A stretch of 64,000 nucleotides of DNA from Struthidea cinerea (GCA_013397865.1 VZTI01001177.1:120341-184340); one strand, 5' to 3'; shown: positions 11,309-25,039, numbered from the stretch's first letter. Made by a program: numbers and translations. The notes: generated by a model from the sequence alone, not told the origin.

Positions 11309-11881
11309 TGTCCTGGGTTGCAGTGTATTCTATTACCATCCTCATGAGCTGTTGAAACCAGGTGGGGCAGTGTTTCCTGGCCTCCTCCCTCCAGTCTATC
11401 TTTCTGCTAATGGCCCATCAATGCCTTGCCGCATGACTCAGAGATAACTCCCCCCAGCCTATCTTCTGCTAATGAGCCCATCAACACCTGGCCTCATGGC
11501 TCATCATCCCATTGTGGGATGCTCCGCCCAGGGGGAGGAGCCAGGCGTTCCATCCTGCATATAATCTGAGACTCTGGACACCACAGACACCCTTTCCACT
11601 GGATTTCCCAGAGGACAGGAGCTACACAGCCACCACTGGACCTTCTGAGGAGGAGCAGATCCTTCTACTGGACCACCGACAGAGCCACATCCACCACTTC
11701 AGGAGGATGGCAGCCACCATCTTACTGGACTGCTATTACCACCCTGATCAACAGGGTGTCAGGTTGTACCCTGACTCTGTCGGTTTAACCCACTGTTCTC
11801 TGCCTTTACTTTTTTTTATTTCCCTATTAAATTGTTATTCTGACTTGGTGCCTCCCACTGGTTAGTTTTCAAACTAGTACA
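11309..11881 (+). mobile_element. Solo LTR, ERVL-like, 573 bp
   Basis: It starts TGTCCTGGGTTGC and ends AAACTAGTACA. The flanks ACAAG (11304-11308) and GCAAG (11882-11886) form a 5-bp target duplication with one mismatch, the length typical of ERVL-type integration. A TATA-like TATAAT is at 11560-11565 and an ATTAAA polyadenylation signal at 11826-11831. U3 contains a 63-bp direct duplication (11391-11453 and about 11454-11510), with an AP-1 core TGACTCA at 11434-11440. No internal retroviral sequence follows. Family assignment is from memory of songbird LTRs, so moderate. Confidence 0.8.
11391..11510 (+). repeat. 63-bp direct duplication inside the LTR U3
   Basis: CCAGTCTATCTTTCTGCTAA at 11391 is repeated in diverged form as CCAGCCTATCTTCTGCTAAT at 11454, each followed by (G)GCCCATCAA and a CATGRCTCA block. 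Such U3 repeats commonly carry enhancer sites. Confidence 0.75.
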
Positions 11882-11886
11882 GCAAG

Positions 11887-14800
11887 TCCTGCCGCAGGGG
11901 AGAAGGAATTCTAAGTGAAGAATCTGCTACAGCTCTAACAGCCCCTGTGCCCACTGACAGATGAACTCCCAGCCTTCAAACTGCCAGAAAAAGCTGAACA
12001 GGAACTCAATAAAATATCTCAAGGAGGGGGGAAAAATATTATTACCCTTACAAAGCCATCCAATAGTACTTAAAAGCATCTCTGTTCACACCAGCACCCA
12101 AAAGCAGAGCATCAGAGCAGGGCCAGCCAGCTTAGGGCACACAGAAGGAAAAGAATATTAAAAGGCTCATCCCTGTGCTGTTATTAAGCTACATCCACTG
12201 GCATTCACGAGCATGAGACAGTTCAGACAAGAATCAATTTCCCTTCACACTCATCAACTAAAAAAAGAAGCAAATGTCTTCCAAGTGATGGAAAATTAGG
12301 ATAGCAGACTTCAGGGACCTGCTCCAGCTGTCCCCTGCAATATCACCAACTTCCCTCACGATACCCGTGAATTTCTCCAATACGCTTTTCTAACCTCCCC
12401 TCTTCCCAAACTCCCTCAGTATAACCGGTACTCTCAGCTCCTTCTGACATCCAGAAATTGCCCCTTGTCAGAGGTGGCATAAAGTGTGCCTGATTCCAAG
12501 TGGTCAGAAAAAAGAAATACAGCCAGGAACTGTGGAACCCACAGCACAGTCTCTCTCACTGAAGATAATTTGAGTTTATTTTCTATAGCCAGCTGCAGCT
12601 TTCCTTCAAAACTAAGTAAACAAGCTGTGGGAGCTCTACTCCTGTGTCAGAGCTGATCAGAAATACATGATGGGGTCAAAAACCACTGCAGAGATGCTGA
12701 CAAGTGAAAAGGGAAATAAAAAAAATAAAAAGCATTTAAGCCTGCAGTGAGAGTAAAAACGTTGTCTGTGCCATGACCAACAACTCTGTCCTTGATTCAG
12801 CACAGCAGGGAGGGATCAGCTGAGGTTTCAAAGCCTGACAATCTCCAGTATCTGTGTTCTTCTAGGCTCTTCCCTTGCACACCACGCGCTGAGTATTCTC
12901 TGAGCGCAGGGAGGGAGGCGTCACAGCACTGCCCAACAGCAGCCTGTTCTGTGCTGGCTGCCAAGGAGCAAAAATTGGACTCTGAAAGATGCCAGCGATG
13001 TCTTTATTTGCAACCCTAAAAGAGATCCAAGAACATCGACTGGAGCATTCATAACTTTGGAGCCCTCGGCTGCCCTACAGATGGGTACAGAGAAAAGCCT
13101 TGTTTCTCAGGGGCTGAGGAGGTTGTTCCAACAACCACAAGCTTCCAGATGTGCTTTCCCTCGTTCCCCTCGCTGTGGCACCACAGGAACACACTGGTGG
13201 CTTTGCAAGACCTCTGAACTGGAAGGGCAGAGGAGGCTGGGTGACAGGAAATCAGCCTTCTGCACAGGAGCTTTTGTGGCACGTCACGGTCCTGAGCGGG
13301 GTCGGCAGAACTGCTCACAAAAATACAGGTCATGGCGTGAAGGCAACGCATCCTGACTCGTGTTCTGGGGTTTACAGACAGCTGACACTTCCCGAAGCCA
13401 CTGCAGTTCTAAGAACTGAAACACAATCTAGTTCCAAGGACTGGGAGCTCCACGCAAGGTTCGTCACCAGATTTATCAAGGTGCAACGGCAGCAACAACT
13501 CTAACTCACACTTCCAACTTAATCTGCGATTAGTTCATACTTTTTACAGGGTTCAACCAGGAGATGAATGTGAAATATCTACTGCCTGAAGTGCTGAAAG
13601 AAACTCGTTTGCTGAGAACACTGAGCAACACCACCTGGAGCTGACGTGTCCAACCCACTTCTCACAAGAACCACAGCTCACCTGTTTCACAGAAAATGCT
13701 GTGTCAGCACTGATTGTTCTTTCAGTCTATAAATTAATTCTAGATCTAGTGAGCTTCACAGCTGGCACTTGCCAGCAGCTGCTTTTCTCCCCTCAGCAGC
13801 TGGCAGACCAAAGGTGGTAATTCCCCTCCACGTGCTGCTGAGGGATGAATTTGTGTTCATCAGGAGCCGTTTGGGCAGCTCCTGTGCCACAAGAGCTGTC
13901 CTGTCTACCACCATCTTAACAACTGCTTTGGTAGGTAATGCAGTCCTAAAACAGAACAAAATAAAGGGCAAGGGCAGCCAGCATTCTGAGCTGCCTGCCA
14001 AGGTGGGCCTTCATTCTCCTCGTGCCTTCAAGGCACTGCAGTGGAATAAATTCCTGAAATTTGAGGTTGTTCACTGCTGAAAAGCACATGAGTCAGACTT
14101 TTCTGGTTTTTCCTTCCCTTACAGTAGGAAGATAATAGTACCAGCTAGAGCAACTGCACAGCAGTGTTGAGAGGATTAATTAGCTAATATTTCTACAGTC
14201 TTAAGCACGCAGAACATCACAGATGCACAGTGTAATTACTGTTATTAGGTGAGTGATTTCTTTGACTTCGCTGGGACAACACACATTTTATCTGTCATCT
14301 TTTCATGGCACAGACGTCTGCCACCAAATATCCTCAGCTAAAAGGAAACCTGAATATCATGGCCTAAACCATCCATGATGTTGGGGTTTTTTTTGGGGGG
14401 GGGGAGGTTAATTTTTGTTCAAGCATCTATTATTTCTCATTAGCAATGAGGGATAGAAATTCTGCTGATGGCCACGAAGCCTTAAAGCTGGGCACAAATG
14501 AAGGCGGACACAAAAGCTGCCGACCTACTTGCAAAGTGCAGTATCCTCCTAAAAACCACGCTGCAAATTAAACTGTGCTGGGTCTGCTTTGCCTGACTTC
14601 CAGCAACATCTAGAACAGCTTTAGCTGCTGACCAAACCGGCCCTAGAGCTATTAATGGGATAAAGTTCTCTTCTGAAGATGTCCTGATGGGGCTGGCATC
14701 AGTCAGGGCACTGGAGATTGTAGGTACTGTACAATCAAAAGTAAGATAAGCTAAACTACAAGAAAGGGGATGAGAATTCAGCTTTTTGTGGAAATTCTGG

Positions 14801-15172
14801 GGGGAAACCTTGGTGCAAAGGAGCCAAGAGGAGTGTGATAGAACTGGAAGCTGGACTTGTGTGTATGTGTTAGGGGTGATACTGATCAAGTGTTAGTAAC
14901 TTCATACTGCAAATAACAGATGATTCCAGGATGCCGATATTCTCTCTCTCAAGCATAAAAATCAGTGCTTTTCATGCAAATTTAGATCAGCACACAACCA
15001 CAGTTACAAGGCTGATGAACACGTTAAGGAACAGTTTAAAGCAATGCTAAACCAAACAGCTGAAGAAATACAGGATGTAGAGATGTCATCAAAGGACACA
15101 GGAAATTCACTCTCTGGGAGATTTGCAGTGCCATGAATCCTTGGTGTTCTGTAGGAAAAGAACAGGAACAGA
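11887..15172. other. Unique stretch, no gene seen
   Basis: A 3.3-kb segment with no bird CR1. Frames are at most 135 codons (14482-14889, minus strand). T-run and G-run low-complexity sequence lies at 14385-14405. No RNA gene or repeat was recognised. Confidence 0.4.
14383..14407. repeat. T8/G10 low-complexity tract
   Basis: GGGG, then eight T, then ten G in a row. It is a simple low-complexity tract and a likely slippage or assembly-error site. Confidence 0.8.
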
Positions 15173-15895
15173 CAGAATCCCGGGGCGGCTCAGGCTGCAG
15201 GGAGCACAGCGGGCACCTGGTGGCACCTCCCTGCTCCAGCAGGGCCATCCCAGAGCACAGGGCACAGCACTGTGTGCACACAGCTCTGCAACAGCCCCAG
15301 GGAGGAGAGCCCAGAGCCTCTCTGGACAATCTGTGCAGGGCTGGGCACTGCCCAGGGCAGAAGTTCTGCCTCCTGTGCAGGGCAATCGCTGGGCTCAGGC
15401 CCTGCCCGCTGCTCTGGTGCCATTGCTGGGCCCCCGGAGCAGAGCCTGGGCCCTGCCCGGAGCCCTCCCTGCAGCCAGGGACAGCCAGGGCTGAGGGCCC
15501 CTCTCAGCTGGGGCTCCTCTCGAGGCTGAGCAGCCCCAGCTCCCTCAGCCTGTCCTGGGCACGGAGATGCTCCAGGCCCTTCCTCAGCTGCGCAGCCTCC
15601 GCCGGCCCCGCTCCAGGAGCTCCCTGGCCCTGCTGGGCTGAGCATCCAGAGCTGGACACGGCACTCCAGAGGTGCCTGCAGGGCTGCCCAGAGGGGCAGG
15701 ATCCCTCCCTGCCCTGCTGGCAATGCTCTCCCTGCTGCCCCCAGGATCCCCTTGGCCTCCTGGCCCCAGGACACTCTGCTGGCTCAGGGACAGCTCGGTG
15801 TCCCCCAGGACCCCCAGGACACTCTGCTGGCTCAGGGACAGCTCGGTGTCCCCCAGGACACTCTGCTGGCTCAGGGACAGCTCGGTGTCCCTCAG
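15173..15895 (-). repeat. CR1 LINE copy 1 of an inverted pair
   Basis: The minus strand reads through the C-terminal part of CR1 ORF2: the motif LGVL-type DTELSLSQQSVLG, then an LEHLRAQDRLRELGLLSLER block. Family knowledge places LEHL..E.RLRELGLFSLEK at this point of the CR1 reverse-transcriptase protein. A GC-rich 3' region follows, ending in GGGATTCTG. The copy is 5'-truncated at about 15895. It is nearly identical to the plus-strand copy at 36688-37508. The long frames here (283 and 194 codons) are in other registers and are not genes. Confidence 0.9.
15765..15895 (-). repeat. In-frame tandem expansion inside CR1 ORF2
   Basis: Three copies of the segment encoding GDTELSLSQQSVLG in the CR1 frame, with spacings of 48 and 39 bp. 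Both spacings are multiples of three, so the frame is kept. Confidence 0.8.
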
Positions 15896-17069
15896 GAACT
15901 ACTCAAAGCAACACAACAGCTCCAGGCACTCACCCACTGAAATTGGGCTTGAGTCCCTACATTACTTATAGTCCAACTCAATGAACAGCTCTGAGGCTGA
16001 GGGACTCAGGGAATTCCAAGGAACACCACCTGGCAGATATTCATTTCCCAGGGACACACACACCAGCCCAGGTCACACGGAATTCTCTCACAGGCTCACA
16101 GACTGTCTCTGGTAGCAGCCAGCTGGGATCATTTAAATCCACTTAAAGGATAACACCACCGTGCAAAGCAGGAGAGCACAGCGCTGTTCTCCCAGCTTCC
16201 TGCTTTTCCCAATCTGTCAGCCCCAGAGAGCTGCTCCCAGAGCTGATCAGTCACAGCTCCAATTCCACCTCTGCATGATTAGCCAGCATTAGCAAAGCCA
16301 TATCAATGACTTGATTGCAGATTTGCCAAACAGAAGGGCAATGTGCACGCATTAGAATGATGAAGCAATTTGCAACTTCATTACCTCCTTCAGAGACACG
16401 TGAGCTTTTCCCCTAAAAGTGGCACACGGATTTTAAATCGTGCTGAACCCTAGAGCTGCCCTGGTTTTCCCCGCAGGAGACTAGAGGATTAACAGCTGAC
16501 ACACCGAGGCCAAGCCTGTGCCAGCCCCCATGACAGCCTTGATAAAGTGTCATCAAGAGTCCCTTCTGAAGGGAGCAAAAGGCCCCACCTGCAGATCAGA
16601 CCATCCTCAGGGAAGTCTCCTGCCTCCCTGGGGCTTGGGGTGAAGATGAGAAGAGACAGGTTCCTACTCCAGTACAGCCCGCAGATTATAATCCATGACT
16701 GACTTCTCAGGGAGGCAGCAGTGAAGTTGCAGCCGGAGGTCTGAGGGCAACCCAGAGACTTCAGAGCCTTGGAATGACTGATTAAGGGATCGGGAGCAGA
16801 AGCAGCATTCTCCTCTGTCATTCCAGTTTCAGGAAGAGCGGATTGACACCTGTCTGTGAGCTTGGTGTCACCCGCAGAATCCGGGGGTCTTTGATCAGAG
16901 CTTGGTTTACACAAAACCTGTTCAGGCTTGAGGTGTGGAGGAAGGAAAAGGGTTCTGTTTCCCCCAGCGATGCTTTGGGACAGAAGGGGTGGATTGTTAA
17001 GAACAACCCAAACCTTCCACGGTGCCATTTGCCTGTTCTTGGAGAGAATTTGAGTGGAACAGTAGATTA
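15896..17069. other. Unique stretch, no gene seen
   Basis: The longest frame is 179 codons on the minus strand (16489-17028) and ends close to the next CR1. No domain was recognised. Confidence 0.35.
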
Positions 17070-17663
17070 TGGACCTGGAAGGCCAATGGGCCCCTGGGCT
17101 GTGCCAGCCATGGGGTGGCCACAGGCCCAGGGCAGGGCCCGTCCCCTGGGCTGGCCCTGCTGAGGGACCTCGAGGGCTGTGTCCAGTTCTGGGCCCTCCC
17201 GGCCAGAGAGCCCTGGAGGGGCTGGAGCGTGTCCAGGGCAGGGAGCGGAGCTGGGAAGGGGCTGGAGCCCCAGGAGCGGCTGAGGGAGCTGGGAAAGGGG
17301 CTCAGCCTGGAGCAAAGGAGGCTCAGGGGGGACCTTGTGGCTCTGCACAACTCCCTGACAGGAGGGGGCAGCCGGGGGGGTCGGGCTCTGCTCCCAGGGA
17401 ACAGGGACAGGACAAGGGGAAAGGGCCTCAGGCTGGGCCAGGGGAGGCTCAGGTTGGACAGCAGCAGGAATTTCTCCATGGAAAGGGTGCTCAGGCTTTG
17501 GCGGGGGCTGCCCAGGGAGGTGGTGGAGGCACCATTCCTAGAAGGATTTAGAAGACACATAAATGTGGCACTTGGGGACACGGGTTAGTGGTGGGCTTGG
17601 CGATGTCGGCTGAACAGTTGGACTTCATGATCTTAAATGTTCTTTCTGACCTAAATGATTCTC
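17070..17663 (+). repeat. CR1 LINE, ~594 bp, 3' end intact
   Basis: It runs from GGCCAATGGGCCCCTGGGCT through GTGTCCAGTTCTGGG, GAGGGGCTGGAGCGTGTCCA, GGAGGCTCAGGGGGGACC and CTGCCCAGGGAGGTGGTGGA, then GTTGGACTTCATGATCTTA, ending at CCTAAATGATTCT. This is the C-terminal ORF2 region plus 3' end. The 194- and 188-codon frames over it are GC-rich by-products. Confidence 0.95.
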
Positions 17664-20600
17664 CCAGGATAAAAGGGCAGCAGTCACTCACTGGAGTGAG
17701 AAATTGGGTGTGCCAGAGCCTCCTTGATCCCCAGCAAACAAAGATACACGCAGGACAGATAGGCATCCCAAGAAACAGCCCCTTAGGAATCCTATCCTCA
17801 CTCACAGCTAAATGACTCCATGGAAGCAAACTACCCAGCTACAGAGGCACCAGCATTTTCAGCCAAAGCACTGAAGTTTTGGGGAACTAAAAGCAGTTTT
17901 TGCAGACAGAAAATTATTATTCTTACTCAGCACTTGCGAGGTGAAAATGAGCAGTTACGTTCCACTCCAGCCACTGCATGGTTGTTTAGAAGGAACCTCT
18001 GGCTTTTGCTTTATGTAAAATCCATGTCAGAATTGAGACAGGACTGGAATCAGTCTGCAGTTTGAGCAGCAACCTGCCTTTTACTCAACCACTGTGCTTA
18101 CATTTTTAATGACAGCTCTCCTGTGCATCCCCCTTAAACTGCTGTTCCACAAAAGCCAGGGAAATTCCTGATGTGCCATGTCATGGAGCGGACCCATCGC
18201 CATGTGTCACCGTGAAAATTCCGACTGTCCGCTGTGAAACTAGCTAAAATTACAGCTTTAACACCTAATGCAATGCAAAAACATTCATCTCGTTTAAATA
18301 ATTTAATGGGGAGAAAACCAAACACTTTCCCACACCTAAAACAACTTGCAAATACCACAGCAGCAAACTACAACCTCTTTATAGAGTCTGATCTAAAAGC
18401 AAAACTAAGAATACAAAGCATGCCTGTGCAGGGAGTGCCCTGCATTTACACACCTGCCTGTGTCTTGCTGAGGAATAACTTATTTAGAACAAAAAAATTA
18501 AATCCAGAAAATCATCTTAAACCCCAGAAGAATTTGTGTTACCCAAGTTCTCCTCCCCCAGCTCATTGATGCCTACCTGTAAATAAAAGGTTGCAATCCA
18601 GCTTGTTGCAATTAGGTATCATTATCCTGCTCTATTTTATGATTTTCTTCATTAATGAACTGATTTCAGATATCGATAATTAGAGTGCCTGCAAATTTTA
18701 ACAAAAAGCTCCACAATAAAACCATAATTCAAGCTAATAAACCCCGACCAAAATCCCTCTCCTAGGCATAAATCACCAATTAAGTACCAAGAGGAAGATC
18801 TGAATACAACTTCACAATAATTGTTTTCAATTCCTTCAATAGAAGGAAGCAGCAACTCCAACCCTTTGGGGCTTGTTTGAAAAATTGTGAAAGCAGCCGA
18901 TGCGATTGATGCTTTTTGTCTGTTTGACAGCTTAAAAACCAAGCAAATGCACATGGAAGTTCTGTGGTTTGCAACTGCACTTAATCCCAGCACAGAGCTG
19001 TCAGGGTGAACACACCTGCACAACTTCTACGTGAAACAGGATTTACTCGGCCAAGATATTGGTAGCTCAAGGTCAGGTCTCACTGTATCGCACGCTGACA
19101 TCTACTCCTCTTGTGTCACCCCATTTCTCTGTGCCTTCCGAAAACTCAGACCCACAAGTCCCGTGTCTGCCAACTGCTAGAATCAAGCAGATGTTAGGAG
19201 CAGGCCCTGAGAACACACAGAAAAGTTGCTATTATTATTTGTTACCACGCCATGAAATGGGCTCCCTAAAATGTATCCACATTAATTAAGATCATTGGAA
19301 GGATCAGGCTCTCAGTGCTGTCGATGTGGAAGCAAACAAGAAACAAAGCAGCCCAATGAGATTCAACAAATGCTTGCATTGATTTTATTTTTGTGTGTAT
19401 TTGAAACACTTGTAGGACCTCAGGAGACAGACGGCTGTCTCGGGCACCGCTGGAACATCTGCAGGAGCAGGAGGAAGGTCACCGCCATCAGTGGCACAAG
19501 TGTGTAACTGCTGAGGCAAATCAGCCCTAGAGAAACACCTTTGTACACGTGAATGCTGAGTTCCAACACACTGGTAAGTCAGATTTCCAGTTGCAGGTTG
19601 ATTAGAACTGCAAATTTTGCACATTATGATGGTGAATTACCATCATCATAACTTTGGGACAGGTTATAGACAGGCATTACAGACAGGCTGAGCTGAAATC
19701 TAAATTGCCAGGATAAGGCTGGAGTTTAAAAGAAAACTTGAAGAGGTGTTAAATCAAATACTAAGTCAATAAATAAAGTTATAACCATAGGAAAAGGACC
19801 CCAACATAAGCAAGGAAGATCTAAGAGTTCTCTTGTGCCGTGTTACGTACAAAAAAATCATTTAGAAAAAAGTTTTAGGGTTTGTTTTTGGGCTTTTTCC
19901 CTTTCTGTGGAATTAGAAATGTTCATGAGCACCTTCAGTTATGTGGCTTTATTCAGCTGTAACAGCACTGGTTGGAAGGGACATCTCCAAACCAACCCCC
20001 ACCACAGCAGCACCAAACTGGGTCAATTTTCTCCTTTTTCAGGACAAGTCCCTTTCCCTTGCTCTGCCTGAACCAGTCACCTTTGAACTGGGACAGCCTC
20101 TGGTTTGTGCCTCCTGGCACAAGACAGCGAGCAAAGCATCAAACACCAATTTGCTTTTCTTGCTGTGGTGAGTGAAAGCTTCAGTGAATTGCAGCCATCA
20201 CATCTTTGACCTGACAAAGCACCTGCTTCCAAAAATACCCCTTGTGTCTCATAGTTAAGGTTTGCCTTTGTTGAAAGCTGTTTAGGAATGGGTCTGTGAT
20301 TGGTTTTGAATAACACAAAGTAATGTTTATTGCTTTCAATACTTATAGGGCAATAAATTACTATTTCCTAGATAAAAACAGCCAATGACCATGTCTAATA
20401 AATTTACTGAGGCTGAACGTTTCCATTTGTCACAGGTGATACGATGGAAACATTCTGATACATTTTTCAAATGCACATACAGGAATTTGAGTGAGGTGTT
20501 ATTAGTGCTGATCCCCCAATTAAAAAAATGAATTAAAACAAACCAAAAGATTTTTTTTTTTTCCGGAGTCCCAGAGATCTTTCTAATTCCATACATGGAA

Positions 20601-22449
20601 AGCAGTAGAGTGGGACAGGCTGATGGATTAAACAAAGCCAGATTTTTTAATGGCCTGACAAGTGAGTGCAGGCAAGGAGCAGTTAGATAACGTGTGCTTG
20701 ATACCAACCAGAGGAGTCCTAAAATATTTCTCTTTCCAAGTGGTAGTCAATGGCTTATTAAAGAAACAGACCCATCTAGTGGTAACACTGCTCTTATGTT
20801 AATGCCTGTGGGAGGCATGAGCAGGGAGGAGTGGGGATAAATGAATTACACCACCAGAAAGAGCAGTGGCAATCAAAGCATCACTCCAAGTCAAGTAGGG
20901 AGAACTTTTCCTCGAGTGAAGGTGCTGAACAAGCCTTTTCAAATAATTTGGTTTACAAAATATTAGCACTTATCTTCAGAAAAGACCAAGCCTCACCACT
21001 CAAACCTGTCAGTCAGGATCAATGTCAGCCCACGGCAGGGAAAGCTCAAATGAGCCAGGCAAGGATACTGCTGGAACACTCTCCAGAAACCATCACTGGA
21101 GTTTGAAATATCCTAAACTACTTCAAAAAATTGTTTTTGTAAGGTAATGACTTTGAGTACATCTGTGCCTAAACAACCCTCTGTGTTGAGCAACAGAGTG
21201 CTCTGCTCATTTGATCTGGTGTCATTGCATGTGACAATTCTGAGTGGGAATGGTCCCAGGGGATGAGAGGGAAAAAAAACCCCACAATTTGCCAAAATCT
21301 GAAAGCCATGCGATTTTAGGCTTGTCAGAGCATTCCTAGCAAAATGTGCTAGAAAAGCTAATAAGGGCTCATCTAATAATGAATTGAAAATGACAGTAAA
21401 ATTAGCATCACTGGTCACGATTTCATGGTAAATAGATCTTGTCAAAATAAATCATTGTGCTGTTTTTCAGTGGGAATCTCAGGCTTGGGCACTTGGTGCC
21501 TCAGGCCACCTTGATTAGAAAACAAAAGCACTGCCATGAGATAATAAATGGACTAAAAGCTGTGATGGGCCTCAACAGGCAGCTGGAAAGGAAGATAAAA
21601 GGCACATGTTGCTCCAGGGAAAGTTTCCCTCCTTGCTCTAAATCCTCCTCTGCCCACAACTCTGCCAAGGCAGTAGAGAAAACTCAAAATGCTCAAAGGT
21701 AGCAAACAAAATAGACAGCAATGCTCACACATGGAGAGCTCAACAAGAAAAGAGGGCCCTGGCCTCACCTGGAATGGCAGCCAGTTCCCAAATTAACTCA
21801 ATCCTGAAACCCCTACAGATACACGAACCAGAGGGCAAAAGAGAATTGGGAAGAAACAGGGATGGAGAGGTGCAAATGGGGCAGCAAAGGGAGCAGCCAA
21901 CAAGGGTTTCAACATGGAATTGCTAGGAGCAAGGTCTTCCTTGGCCTGAGGGAGAGAAGAATCAAAGGAAAGGGAAGCAGCAGCAAATCCATGTCTCCAC
22001 ACATGACCCTTTCTTCCCTGGCTCTCCACTGTGGTGCACAGGTCTGCTTCTCAGGCAACACAGAACTGCCTTTTCCTGCCTTGCAAAGAAAACAAGGATT
22101 TGTGGGTCATCTCTCAGACAGCAAAATCTTCCAAGGAGGATTTCAGAGCAATCCTGACAGCATGGCAGGAAAAGGACTTCTCCCTGTCTGTAATCTCTGA
22201 ACCACCATTTTCTCCCTTGTCCTCAGAGTCCGTCAGCCCTGGGCTTGGGCAGTCTGGCAGTGGTGAAGGACAAGCCCTTTGCTATCCCCAAGGTCTCTGA
22301 GGAACCCATTTCCACTGAAAACAGCCCTGCTCTTCCATCGTGCACCATGAACATTGTGAGTCACCACTTCACTGTTCTTTACTGGTCTAACAGGGTTTGG
22401 TCATGTCTCAGGTGCAGAAAATGGCCAGAACCCAGAGCTCTCCACAAAG
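17664..22449. other. Unique stretch, no gene seen
   Basis: 4.8 kb of average composition. Frames are at most 123 codons, none with a domain I recognise. A poly-T tract lies at 20551-20562. No CR1 or LTR was recognised. Confidence 0.4.
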
Positions 22450-22902
22450 GAAGGGCGTGGAGATGCTGCAGTGAATCCAGAGGAGGCCACGGAGATGCTC
22501 CAAGGGCTGGAGCTCCTCTGCTCTGGAGCCAGGCTGGGAGAGCTGGGAGTGCTCACCTGGAGAAGAGAAGAATCCAGGGAAACCTCAGAGCCCCTTCCAG
22601 GGCCTAAAGGGGCTCCAGGAGAGCTGGAGAAGGACTTGGGACAAGGGATGGAGGGACGGGACAAGGGAGAACAGCTCCAAACTGACTGAGGGCAGGATTA
22701 GATGGATATTGGGAAGGAATTCTTGGCTCTGAGAATGGTGAGGCCCTGGCACAGGGTGCCCAGAGCAGCTGTGCTCCCTGGAAGTGTCCAAGGCCAGGCT
22801 GGCCGGGGCTTGGAGCAGCCTAGGATAGTGGAAGGTGTCCCTGCCCATGGCAGGGGGTGGAATGGGAGGTCTTTAAGGTCCCTTCGAACCCAAACCATTC
22901 CA
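22450..22902 (+). repeat. CR1 LINE, ~453 bp, 3' end
   Basis: AGGGCGTGGAGATGCTGCAG, then CCAGAGGAGGCCACGGAGAT, the GGCCTAAAGGGGCTCCAGGA block, GGCACAGGGTGCCCAGAGCA and AAGGTCCCTTCGAACCCAAA, ending CCATTCCA. The terminal octamers are lost. It is the same general structure as the minus copy at 50573-51205. Confidence 0.95.
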
Positions 22903-25039
22903 CTTTTAGGCATCCCCTTGGCTGGGGATGTGAATGGCCTCACAGCAGCTGCATTCCAGGCGAGCAGCATCCCCACTCCTGCCTGGTTCTGCAATTCCTT
23001 GAATCCCAGCCCAGATAACACCTCCCTCCCACAGCCCACAGTGCCCTGTTCTGGTACTTGACAGAGCAGGAAACCTTTTGGCGAGGGAGCTGCCTCGTCA
23101 CTGAGTTGTCACAGATAAATCTAAACACACTCATTTAAATGCAGCCAGCACCCCCGTGTCCCTGTGTCCCTGTTGGTGGCAGGGACACAGCTCCCAGCTC
23201 TCCCCTCCCAATTCTCCCAGGCAGGGAGCAGGATTTTGCCTTTGCTGCAAGGCTCCCCTCCCTGCCCACACGTTCAGTAAATCCTTTGATTTGCTGCGAT
23301 GAGCGCAGTAAGTGCAAGATCTAAGGACTTAATCACAAACAACAACCCGGTACCCAGCTCAAGGACTCTGCATCCTGCACCTTTCGGCGTGAAGTTACGA
23401 CTTTAATTACTGGAGGGAACCACATCCCCAGTCAGCTGGGATTTTGCTTTAGAAGATTAGGCTGCTCCTAGAGAGCTTCTCCCCAGGCAAAGGTGGCAGT
23501 AAGGAAGTCAGTCCCAACCCCAGAGCACTCTTGTGGTCCCTGGTACTGTCTAAAAAGAATAGAAAAAGCCTCCAGGAAAGTCATTTGAGAGTAGTAAGAG
23601 AAAGGCTCCTGTAAAATCTTATCTGGCGAATAATTAGTCTGCTATAGAAATATTCCAGTGGAGTCTTGGAGATAAATTAAGTTCTCAAACGATACACAAA
23701 GGAAAATGAAACTGAAATGGAGGAATTGAAAGTAGAACAAGTATTGCAATCATACATTTTAGCAAAGACTGCCGAAATCTGTTGCCAAAACTACCATTTC
23801 TACTGGTTTTCCTCTCAATTAAAGTGGTGCAAGGAGCACCATTGGAGTCAGCAGGGCCGAGTTATTTATTCCTACAGAGGTAATTCCCACTATGCAAAAC
23901 AGGGACTAGAATCCCAATGCCATGGCAGTTTTTTAAATAACTAATTCGAGACTGAACTTCCAAACTTGTACAAGAGCATCTGAGCATTCAAACCTGGATT
24001 ATTTTTTTTTTTTAATGTAGCATTTGTTCCACTTTAATTTTTAAGCATCTTTTATAGGAATGCCCTTGGACAAGTGGCTGGTACTTTTATATTTGCGTGT
24101 CATTTTTCTGTGCCAAGGGATGCAACAGCTATGGAGAGGTGGACTAGCCCATTACACCCATCAAGGATCAAACTTAAACCATGTTAGATTATAATAAGAC
24201 TACTAAAATTTCTGTGAAAAGACAACTTTTCAGTGCAGACCCTTAGTATTTCAGAGAAAACTGGACTTATTTCTCTCATGTACTTCACCTGAAATATAAC
24301 CAGAAAGAAATTAAGAAGAAGGACCACAGAAGTGATGCTAACACGATGATAACACCACAAACTTTCTCATACTGCAATTATACATGATAGAGCCAAATGA
24401 AACATGGGTTGAACATGGCTGGACGTGGTGCTGCACTGAGACTCTTGCACAGCTTGGGAAGGAAACTGATGGGGCTGATTAAATTAAATCAAAAGCTGAA
24501 GCACTTCAATGACAATAAAGGCAAAGCCCACCTTATAATTCAGCGTGACAACAGCTGAGCTGCTGAAGGGAACCACTGAGCTGCGAATTGATTGGCACAA
24601 GCTGGTGCAAAGCACTGCTGACTCAGTCACCTCCTGCTCCAGGAGTCTGGAAGCACATTTGCTGTCTGACTGTGGCCATTCCCCTCCACAGCATCCGAGT
24701 GGCTCTGATGCTGACACCCTCCTAAGTGCCCACGTGCACAGGTTTGGGAAATTCAGGACAGGAAAGCAACAGCAAGAGCACGACAAAGGCCATCCTTTGG
24801 CAGAGCTGCTGTTGACAGGGGGAATCAGCAGAATGGTAACAAACTGTGGCAGGCACAGGCTCTCCCAATGCATTATCCCTGGAATGGGGTTCTCGGGCAC
24901 ATCCGACCTTCACGCTCGAGCACAGTGCAGAGCAGAGTGTGTTGGCTGCCAAAATACAGCTGCTCCTCACAGGTGAGGGAACAGGAGGGCTTGAGAGCTG
25001 CGGAACTACAGTCGGTGCTGTAGAAATCTCATGTATTAG
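22903..25039. other. Unique stretch, no gene seen
   Basis: Frames are up to 143 codons (24545-24976), without recognised domains. A T-run is at 24003-24013. TGACTCA occurs near 24619. No repeat was recognised. Confidence 0.4.

Noticed and set aside
15133..15984. 283-codon open frame, with matching 278-codon frame at 36682-37518
   Set aside because: Both lie on the inverted CR1 pair, on the strand opposite the CR1 reading frame. They are GC-rich by-products of repeat sequence.
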